This document shows, in pieces, positions 1 through 4,556 of a stretch of 5,645 bases of DNA. How positions within the stretch are numbered: the stretch's first letter is position 1; each line of letters opens with the position of its first letter. Origin of the DNA: Lentisphaeria bacterium (lineage in GTDB: Bacteria; Verrucomicrobiota; Lentisphaeria; Oligosphaerales; Oligosphaeraceae); NCBI GenBank assembly GCA_024405235.1, contig JAKSPA010000122.1:1-5645 (forward strand), in the 5' to 3' direction. Under the pieces are notes generated by a model, which was not told where the DNA came from, did not search any database, and saw nothing but the letters and a program-made list of their open reading frames with translations. Made by a program: the position numbers and the translations under genes.

Positions 1-64
1 GCCGGATTGGCCGGATTGGCCGGATTGGCCGGATTGGCCGGATTGGCCGGATTGGTCGGATTGG
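1..64. repeat. 9-bp tandem repeat (minisatellite), seven units
   Basis: From base 2 the unit CCGGATTGG repeats six times without change (2-55), then once as TCGGATTGG (56-64). The array starts at or before the window edge, so its full length is unknown. The period is a multiple of three and no unit contains a stop in any frame, so all six frames are open across it. On the minus strand one frame reads Gln-Ser-Gly; plus-strand frames read Ala-Gly-Leu, Pro-Asp-Trp or Arg-Ile-Gly. Each junction contains CCGG, which is self-complementary, so the transcript or single-stranded DNA could fold on itself. The unchanged copies suggest recent expansion by slippage or active homogenisation. The unit is too short and has no spacers, so it is not a CRISPR array. 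Confidence 0.95.
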
Positions 65-114
65 TCCGACCAAAGCATCAGGCTCAACTGCTCTGCAAAA
101 TCAGTTGTTTTCAT
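1..114 (-). CDS. possible N-terminus of a Gln-Ser-Gly repeat protein, cut by window edge
   Basis: An ATG at 114-112 opens a minus-strand frame that stays open to base 1 (38 codons). It begins MKTTDFAEQLSLMLW, then reads SDQSDQ and continues as Ser-Gly-Gln units encoded by the 9-bp repeat. The first 15 residues look like ordinary helical protein sequence and the repeat keeps frame, which favours coding. Against it, no Shine-Dalgarno or clear promoter is seen upstream on this strand (the upstream bases read CTCTCCTAAAATTTC), and any frame stays open through a 9-bp repeat. I do not recognise a family. I recall Ser-Asp-Gln-type low-complexity tracts in proteins of this bacterial group but have not verified it. 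It may equally be an intergenic minisatellite. Confidence 0.3.
   Translation of the reverse strand, partial: MKTTDFAEQLSLMLWSDQSDQSGQSGQSGQSGQSGQSG
52..73. repeat. perfect inverted repeat capping the tandem array
   Basis: TTGGTCGGA (52-60) and TCCGACCAA (65-73) are exact reverse complements separated by the four-base loop TTGG. The left arm is made from the end of the sixth unit and most of the variant seventh unit; the right arm is the first non-repeat sequence. A 9-bp stem with a tetraloop should be stable in RNA or single-stranded DNA. No T-run follows on either strand, so it is not a canonical intrinsic terminator. Confidence 0.85.
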
Positions 115-174
115 GAAATTTTAGGAGAGAAGTGATTTTTTTGTTATTTTTTTTACATTTTCTTCATTTTTGAC

Positions 175-202
175 TTGAAAATCGCAAAAATTTTCATATA
201 AT
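175..202 (+). promoter_or_regulatory. sigma70-type promoter for the prepilin-like gene
   Basis: TTGAAA (175-180) and a perfect TATAAT (197-202) are separated by 16 bp, close to the ideal spacing. An overlapping TTGACT at 170-175 would give a 21-bp spacer and is less likely. Transcription would start near 209, leaving a leader of about 85 nt before the ATG at 293. The surrounding AT-rich tract (about 130-200) is consistent with an UP-like upstream region. Confidence 0.6.
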
Positions 203-292
203 GATGATGCGTCCATGCAAGCGGCATTTTGCAATGTCGCGGGCATGATACTAATTCCCCCTACAAAACAAACCCAATAGACACAAGACACC

Positions 293-1099
293 ATGAAAAA
301 ATCATTCACTCTGATTGAGTTGCTGGTCGTCATCGCGATCATCGCTATTCTGGCTTCCATGCTCCTCCCCGCTCTTTCCAAGGCCCGTGCCAAGGCCCGC
401 GCCATCAGCTGCGTCAACAACCAGAAGCAGCTCATGCTTGGCGTCATCATGTACATCAACGACAACGAGGACTGCCTCCCAATCGGCGAGTGCTTTGACG
501 ACTTCCCCACGAACAAGAACAGACACGTCTATGACAACAACAATCCCGAGGGCCTCAGGAACACCTGGTGGAGTGCCGCCATCTACACCTACATGGGCAA
601 CGGGAAGGTCTATGACTGCCCATCCGTCAACTACACCGACACATTCTCCAAGGCAGCAATCGGAACCAACTACGCCCATATGAGCGACGGCGGTATGCCT
701 GGATATGGCGACGGCATGCCGAACATGCGTGCCACGGCTACTTTCGGCAAGTACCTGCAAATTGGTTCAATCCCCTCTCCTTCCGGCGCTGGCTATGTCG
801 CCGACCATGAGCAATACGGCAAGGTCGCCGAGACGAAGGAGGTTATTGGCAAGGCCTATCCTCCCTTCAGCATGATGAGCTATTGGGAAGTTCCAGAAGA
901 AGGCGGTTCCAGCGATTTCCGCTACGGCGGCCTGGGCCTCCAGCACGAGAATCGCGTCAACATCGGCATGCTTGACGGTCACGTCTCCAGCCTGGACATC
1001 CGCCAGACCTACCGCACCAATGCTGGCGCTGCCTTCCCAGATCCCCGTGGTTGCGACAGCAGCATCCTCAATCTGTGGAACAACAACTGGAAACTGTAA
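293..1099 (+). CDS. prepilin-type N-terminal cleavage/methylation protein with H-X9-DG motif
   Basis: The 268-residue product starts MKKS followed by FTLIELLVVIAIIAIL, the type IV pilin/type II secretion pseudopilin signature. A prepilin peptidase should cut before Phe5; Glu at mature position 5 (residue 9) is present. The hydrophobic helix spans residues 5-28, followed by a basic stretch (SKARAKARA) and CVNNQKQL, both typical of these proteins in PVC bacteria. His218, nine residues, then Asp228-Gly229 gives the C-terminal H-X9-DG motif. The residue before the cleavage site is Ser rather than the usual Gly. The protein is expected to be membrane-anchored and then assembled or exposed outside; its specific role is unknown, as such genomes encode many paralogues. 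There is no Shine-Dalgarno before the ATG; the leader is A/C-rich, suggesting unstructured-leader initiation. The abundance of C-ending codons contrasts with the next gene and hints at high expression. The short leader peptide supports this start. Confidence 0.93.
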   Translation: MKKSFTLIELLVVIAIIAILASMLLPALSKARAKARAISCVNNQKQLMLGVIMYINDNEDCLPIGECFDDFPTNKNRHVYDNNNPEGLRNTWWSAAIYTYMGNGKVYDCPSVNYTDTFSKAAIGTNYAHMSDGGMPGYGDGMPNMRATATFGKYLQIGSIPSPSGAGYVADHEQYGKVAETKEVIGKAYPPFSMMSYWEVPEEGGSSDFRYGGLGLQHENRVNIGMLDGHVSSLDIRQTYRTNAGAAFPDPRGCDSSILNLWNNNWKL

Positions 1100-1121
1100 G
1101 TTGCTGAGCTAGAAATTCGTT

Positions 1122-1152
1122 GACTGTCTGATTTGCGTCAGACAGTCTGACG
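1122..1152. repeat. overlapping inverted repeats after the prepilin-like gene
   Basis: GACTGTCTG (1122-1130) pairs perfectly with CAGACAGTC (1139-1147) around an 8-base loop. The right arm also belongs to a second near-perfect palindrome, CGTCAGAC (1136-1143), one base, GTCTGACG (1145-1152). The two folds cannot form together. It starts 22 bp past the stop and probably protects or ends the upstream mRNA, but no T-run follows directly; a T-rich stretch lies only at about 1168-1184. A role as terminator is therefore uncertain. Confidence 0.75.
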
Positions 1153-1158
1153 ACTCCA

Positions 1159-1205
1159 GAACCTTATGCTTTCTTGCTTTTTTTCAGCGAGGAGGTGTAA
1201 GGTTC
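1159..1205. repeat. inverted repeat enclosing an orphan Shine-Dalgarno core
   Basis: GAACCTTA (1159-1166) and TAAGGTTC (1198-1205) are exact reverse complements around a 31-base T-rich interior. Inside, just before the right arm, lies AGGAGGTG (1190-1197), which matches the 16S anti-Shine-Dalgarno perfectly. No ATG, GTG or TTG follows at usable spacing; the GTG within the motif is followed directly by TAA. The symmetry is certain, the function unknown. Confidence 0.55.
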
Positions 1206-1266
1206 AAACGTTTTTAGATATAGTACTATATTTTTATCTCTGCCGTTTCGCATTTGCATGAAACGG
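1203..1266 (+). promoter_or_regulatory. candidate promoter/operator region of the cytoplasmic phosphoesterase
   Basis: A 14-bp perfect palindrome, ATATAGTACTATAT, occupies 1218-1231 and contains possible -10 hexamers (TACTAT 1224-1229, TATATT 1227-1232). TTCAAA at 1203-1208 lies 18 bp before the latter and is a weak -35 candidate. A second inverted repeat follows: CCGTTTC (1243-1249) and GAAACGG (1260-1266) around ten bases. TTGCATGAAAC occurs twice, at 1254-1264 and 1288-1298, the second copy ending just before the start codon. The arrangement suggests a regulated promoter, but which element matters is inference. Confidence 0.4.
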
Positions 1267-1301
1267 TCAATTTTCAGGCGCAGTTGATTGCATGAAACTA
1301 T

Positions 1302-2153
1302 ATGAAGCTGTTGAAAACCGTAATTGAAATCGGTCTTGAGAAAACGTTGCGTTTTCTGCATGTCACGGATACTCATTTGATTTTTGCGGACGAACGCGAC
1401 GACGAACGCAAGAATGCGCTTGCATTTCAGCGCGAACATGATTTTGGCATTCCTTCCGTGGAGGTCCTCAGACGTTTGGACGAACAGCTGGATTTCGTGC
1501 GCAAAAATTGCGATCTCATGCTCTACACTGGCGATTTGATAGATTTCGTCTCGTGCAGGAATCTGGAAATCGCAAATGAAAAACTGAATTCAGTTGATTA
1601 TCTCATGGCCGTCGGAAATCACGAATTCAGTCAATATGTCGGAGAGGCTTTTGAGGACGAAGAATACAAGCGTCAGAGCTACGGCAGAGTTCAGGAGATC
1701 GTCAAAAACGATATCACATTCGATTCCAGAATTGTCGGCGGTGTGAATCTAGTTGCGTTGGATAATTCATATTACTTCTTCAACGGCAGGCAATTGGAAC
1801 TGCTTAAGTCAGAGGTCGCCAAAGGGCTTCCAATTATATTGCTGATGCATACACCGCTTTATGCTCCTGGAATCTATGAAGATCTTGTCGTAAAAGGCGG
1901 CGAAGCCACGGCGGATTTGTGCGATTGCCCTCTGGAGCTGCTCAAGAGCTATTCCGAATATCGTTTCCGACAGCAGGCTCCAACGCCTGAGACCTCTGAA
2001 TTCGTGCGTTATTTGAAAACTCAGCCGCTGATCAAGGCGGTTTTGGCCGGACATGAACATTGCAATCACGAAGATGTCCTTTGGAACAACGTGACGCAAT
2101 ATGTCACGGACGGCGGCTACAACGGCGTGGCACGGTATATTGAAGTGCGATAG
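1302..2153 (+). CDS. cytoplasmic calcineurin-like metallophosphoesterase
   Basis: The 283-residue protein has all five blocks of the binuclear metallophosphoesterase fold in order: D23-x-H25 (VTDTHL), GDLID at 77-81, GNHE at 105-108, His183 in MHTPLY, and G250-H-E-H253 (AGHEHC). These residues normally bind two divalent metals and hydrolyse phosphomono- or diesters. No signal peptide or membrane segment is seen, so it should act in the cytoplasm. The start is fixed by an in-frame TGA at 1293-1295; the ATG at 1302 leads directly into the first beta strand (LRFLHVTD). No Shine-Dalgarno is visible. The insert between the GNHE block and His183 (about residues 109-180) is charged. The substrate cannot be deduced; 3',5'-cyclic nucleotides, nucleotides or phosphosugars are all possible. 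It is transcribed toward, and ends 28 bp from, a second phosphoesterase on the other strand. Confidence 0.9.
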   Translation: MKLLKTVIEIGLEKTLRFLHVTDTHLIFADERDDERKNALAFQREHDFGIPSVEVLRRLDEQLDFVRKNCDLMLYTGDLIDFVSCRNLEIANEKLNSVDYLMAVGNHEFSQYVGEAFEDEEYKRQSYGRVQEIVKNDITFDSRIVGGVNLVALDNSYYFFNGRQLELLKSEVAKGLPIILLMHTPLYAPGIYEDLVVKGGEATADLCDCPLELLKSYSEYRFRQQAPTPETSEFVRYLKTQPLIKAVLAGHEHCNHEDVLWNNVTQYVTDGGYNGVARYIEVR

Positions 2154-2181
2154 TTTCGTCCCCCCTCTCGCGCTCTGTTTT

Positions 2182-3255
2182 CTACCACTTGAACTCGCGG
2201 TCCTTCGGAGCGCCGCCTGCACCTATTCTGAATAGCTTAAGCTGATGGGTGGCAGGCTTGTATGCGACTATGTCCACCAGCATCTGCTGATTGGGATCAA
2301 AGTATGTCTTGGAGCTCCATTTCGGCATGGAATTGACGCCCACGCCGCCGTAGCCCTGGCTGATTGCGAAATAGATTCCGTCATGGTTCTCTTCGGCATC
2401 GAAATGCGAATCGCCTGTCAGATTCGCTACCACATGGCAGACGGCTCCTTGCGAGAAGTCCCACTTGACGCCGTCGCTTTCGCCCTTTGCCTTTGCGTTG
2501 CAGTCTTTGAGGATCCTAAGATATGTTTCCGCGTGTGCGCATTCGGAATTGTCATCCGTCCAATGTCCTAGTTTCAAGACGCAGAAATGCGTGAGGACGA
2601 ATGCGTTCCAGCCTTCCTCTTTGGTTTTAAGATTGTCCGCTAGAAATTGCAACTGCTTGGGCGCCATTGTGTAGTAGTTTTTTTCGTCATCTCTGTCGCA
2701 GGTGTTCATGAAGAATACGCGTGTTTTGCGTGCAGGGATGTCGATGTAGCCGTAGGTCGGATTTTCGGCAAGCACGAGTCGGCCATTTGATTTCTTCATA
2801 CTTGGCGCATTGAAGATTTCGCCTAGCTGCTTGTCGGTGAAGCGCTTGTCTCCCGCGATGCGGTTGTGGTCGTGGTTTCCCACGAGCACTACGGAGATGC
2901 CCTGGTACTGTTGGTGGATATCGGCGTGACGCTTCAGAAACTCGCTTGCGTCCTTGGGGTCCTTTGTGGCGGGAGTGTCCAGGCCGATGTCGCCCAAATC
3001 CGCGATGAAATCGAACTTGAAGGTCTTGGCGGCATGGTTCACGTATGCCACGTGCTTGAAAGTTTCGCGTCCGCCTGAATGGACATCAGTCTGAATCGGA
3101 AAGAGAACCACATCGTCGTCGCCTTTCCATTCAATAAAGCGAGTGTATGTCTGCTTTATTTCATTATCAACCCATTGTGGAATTTGAATGTCCTGTGAAA
3201 AGAGCGTCATGAACAAAGAAAAAAACAGCGATGATAAAAGAATGGTTCTTTTCAT
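2182..3255 (-). CDS. exported calcineurin-like metallophosphoesterase with GDSH variant motif
   Basis: From the ATG at 3255 the product has 357 residues. It begins with a signal peptide: basic KR at 2-3, hydrophobic core about 5-19, then FSQD with likely cleavage near residue 20. A TTG 21 bp upstream (3276) is in frame but would bury the signal peptide behind extra residues, so ATG is preferred. Metallophosphoesterase blocks follow: D57-x-H59 (TDVHSG), G88-D89 (ADLGDIG), GNHD at 126-129 followed by His130, and His223 (LTHF). The last block reads G281-D-S-H284 instead of GHxH, so the first histidine, a usual ligand of the second metal, is Asp. The protein probably acts in the periplasm or at the surface on a phosphoester substrate that cannot be identified. 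It lies 127 bp downstream of the dehydrogenase gene, with a hairpin between. It is clearly different in sequence from the convergent cytoplasmic enzyme, so the two are not a recent duplication. Confidence 0.88.
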   Translation of the reverse strand: MKRTILLSSLFFSLFMTLFSQDIQIPQWVDNEIKQTYTRFIEWKGDDDVVLFPIQTDVHSGGRETFKHVAYVNHAAKTFKFDFIADLGDIGLDTPATKDPKDASEFLKRHADIHQQYQGISVVLVGNHDHNRIAGDKRFTDKQLGEIFNAPSMKKSNGRLVLAENPTYGYIDIPARKTRVFFMNTCDRDDEKNYYTMAPKQLQFLADNLKTKEEGWNAFVLTHFCVLKLGHWTDDNSECAHAETYLRILKDCNAKAKGESDGVKWDFSQGAVCHVVANLTGDSHFDAEENHDGIYFAISQGYGGVGVNSMPKWSSKTYFDPNQQMLVDIVAYKPATHQLKLFRIGAGGAPKDREFKW

Positions 3256-3339
3256 TGTGCGTTGATGGAATTCCAAGGGGATTCAAAAATACGAAAACGG
3301 TAAAAGGGCAGGGGGCTTTGGCCAATTTTCCGCCTTTAT

Positions 3340-3368
3340 ACGCAAGACACTTTGTGAGTGTCCTGCGT
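3340..3368 (-). terminator. hairpin after the oxidoreductase gene, possible terminator or mRNA stabiliser
   Basis: ACGCAAGACACT (3340-3351) pairs with AGTGTCCTGCGT (3357-3368) around the loop TTGTG, with a single A/C mismatch in a 12-bp stem. It begins 14 bp past the dehydrogenase stop on the minus strand. No T-run follows on either strand, so it may attenuate or stabilise the mRNA rather than terminate it fully. It would separate expression of the dehydrogenase from the phosphoesterase below. Confidence 0.5.
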
Positions 3369-3382
3369 TTCGGTTGAGTTTG

Positions 3383-4369
3383 TCACAAATCCAGCTTGCG
3401 GCCAGTCTTGATGGATTCCAGTTCCTTTTCGATCAGCGTGATGGAATCGCGCGTGCTTTCGATGCTGGATATTGACGGACGCTCGCCTTTGATGATGCAT
3501 TCGCCGAAATATTCGATTTCACGGAAATACATGTTCGGCGTGTCGGCTGGAAATTCGATGGTCTCCGTTGGCTCGTTCCTGTAGCAGCGCGACAGTTCGT
3601 TGCCAATGAGTTCGAAATTGGATTTTTCGAAGATTGCTGTTGCGGCGGAAGAGAATTTCGTATGCGCCCAGCCGCCGCTGGCGACTGTCTTGAGGTCATT
3701 GGGATAGTAGTATATGGTCGTGCAGTCGTCGATTCCGCCGGAACCGGCTGTGACGCCGATGCTATAGACGGATTTGGGCATGCCGAGAGCGAACTGGAGG
3801 AAGTCGATGTCGTGAAGATGGAGATCCATCAGGGCGCCGCCTGAAAGTTTCTCGTCCTGGAACCATCCTTTGGGCAGTCCGTTGTTGCGCTGCATTGAAA
3901 TGGAAAGCAGCTTTCCGTAGCGCTGCGAGTCTATGAGTTCCTTTATGTATATGTACTGTGCGCAGAAGCGCAGGCACTGTGCGATCATGAGGAATTTTCC
4001 TGTCTCGTATGAGACGGCGATCATGTCGTTGCAGTCCGCCGTGGAAAGAGCCATTGGCTTTTCGCAAAGAACGTGGTAGCCCGCGCGCATCGCCCGAATG
4101 GCGTATTCCTTATGGAGATAGGTCGGCAGGCAGATGTCAAGATAATCGAAATCAGGGCATTTCTCAAGAAGCTCCTCGAAGGAGGTGCATTTGAATGCGG
4201 AGGCGTAGACGGCGCAATCGCCTTCGGAAGTGCCGATCGGTTTGTTCAGCGCATCCTGTGAAATATCGCAGATGGCGACAAGTTGGATGTCCTTCTGACC
4301 AGAGTACTGCGCAGCGTGGCAATGCCCCATGCCGCCGAAACCAATGAGTGCCGCTTTGAGTTGTTTCAT
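3383..4369 (-). CDS. Gfo/Idh/MocA-family NAD(P)-dependent oxidoreductase
   Basis: From the ATG at 4369 the product has 328 residues, normal for this family. The N-terminal Rossmann fold shows GFGGMG at 10-15 for dinucleotide binding and Asp35 after the second strand (AICD), which favours NAD over NADP. EKP at 103-105 carries the conserved catalytic-site Lys104. The C-terminal domain has SGGALMDLHLHDID (176-189), matching the family's GGxxxDxxxH pattern, with Asp182 and His186 spaced as in inositol dehydrogenase. It should oxidise or reduce a sugar, polyol or sugar acid in the cytoplasm; the substrate is unknown. An upstream in-frame start at about 4531 exists, but the extra residues are unlike the family and cover the promoter region. 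The chosen ATG has AAAGGA (4377-4382) seven bases upstream, the clearest ribosome site in the window. Its position after a ROK regulator fits sugar catabolism under that regulator's control. Confidence 0.92.
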   Translation of the reverse strand: MKQLKAALIGFGGMGHCHAAQYSGQKDIQLVAICDISQDALNKPIGTSEGDCAVYASAFKCTSFEELLEKCPDFDYLDICLPTYLHKEYAIRAMRAGYHVLCEKPMALSTADCNDMIAVSYETGKFLMIAQCLRFCAQYIYIKELIDSQRYGKLLSISMQRNNGLPKGWFQDEKLSGGALMDLHLHDIDFLQFALGMPKSVYSIGVTAGSGGIDDCTTIYYYPNDLKTVASGGWAHTKFSSAATAIFEKSNFELIGNELSRCYRNEPTETIEFPADTPNMYFREIEYFGECIIKGERPSISSIESTRDSITLIEKELESIKTGRKLDL

Positions 4370-4376
4370 GTGTTTG

Positions 4377-4382
4377 TCCTTT
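4377..4382 (-). promoter_or_regulatory. ribosome binding site of the oxidoreductase
   Basis: The minus strand reads AAAGGA here, seven bases before the ATG at 4369. It decides the start in favour of MKQLKAALIGFGG over the longer in-frame alternative. Confidence 0.7.
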
Positions 4383-4394
4383 CGAAAATGTTCA

Positions 4395-4438
4395 CATGCT
4401 TCGCACCATGCGAAGTATGCATATAATTTAAATGCATA
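4395..4438. promoter_or_regulatory. candidate operator palindromes upstream of the oxidoreductase
   Basis: CTTCGCA (4399-4405), three bases, TGCGAAG (4409-4415) is a perfect inverted repeat. It extends to 4395-4419 as an 11-bp-arm palindrome with one G/T position. Next to it TATGCAT (4416-4422) and ATGCATA (4432-4438) form a second inverted repeat around an AT-rich centre. They lie 26-69 bp before the start codon, where an operator over the transcription start would be expected. The upstream ROK protein is the obvious candidate binder, but this is inference. I could not fix -35 and -10 elements with confidence. The first palindrome could also act as an RNA hairpin in the leader. Confidence 0.5.
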
Positions 4439-4496
4439 TTCGCGCGTGTGCCATCTATTGTGAAATATTTCAAATGGTATTATTGGAAAATAGGTC

Positions 4497-4523
4497 AAAA
4501 AGGGACATTGGGAGTCATGCCCC
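4497..4523 (-). terminator. intrinsic terminator of the ROK regulator gene
   Basis: On the minus strand GGGGCAT (4523-4517) pairs with ATGTCCC (4508-4502), with one G-U pair, around an 8-base loop. It is followed immediately by five Ts (4501-4497). It starts 33 bases past the ROK stop codon. This stem plus T-run is the best intrinsic terminator in the window and suggests the dehydrogenase is transcribed separately. Confidence 0.65.
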
Positions 4524-4556
4524 TCTTCCAATTCGCACTCTTTCCCGAATTATGCT

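Noticed and set aside
1..64. CRISPR array or direct-repeat spacer structure
   Set aside because: Units are 9 bp, contiguous and without spacers; this is a minisatellite.
1..135. Plus-strand C-terminal coding tail (Ala-Gly-Leu or Pro-Asp-Trp repeats ending at 135 or 124)
   Set aside because: A 9-bp repeat is open in every frame and no non-repetitive coding sequence supports these frames within the window. Not excluded without sequence to the left.
124..171. AGGAGAG followed by GTG at 131-133 as a small plus-strand gene
   Set aside because: The frame yields only a dozen Phe/Leu-rich residues before a stop in an AT-rich tract.
121..516. Minus-strand open frame of 131 codons over the promoter and prepilin start
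   Set aside because: It is antisense to the well-supported prepilin gene, crosses its promoter, and resembles no family.
302..760. Minus-strand open frame of 152 codons inside the prepilin gene
   Set aside because: It is a mirror frame of a GC-biased coding region with low-complexity Val/Asp composition and no domain.
1122..1184. Canonical intrinsic terminator after the prepilin gene
   Set aside because: The stem is perfect, but the T-rich stretch begins about 20 bases beyond it, so the standard form is not met; reported as inverted repeats instead.
3256..3276. TTG start for the exported phosphoesterase
   Set aside because: It would add seven polar residues before the signal peptide; the ATG at 3255 gives a normal signal sequence.
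4370..4531. N-terminal extension of the oxidoreductase from an upstream in-frame start
   Set aside because: The extra residues do not match the family, cover the promoter and palindromes, and ignore the clear AAAGGA site before the ATG at 4369.
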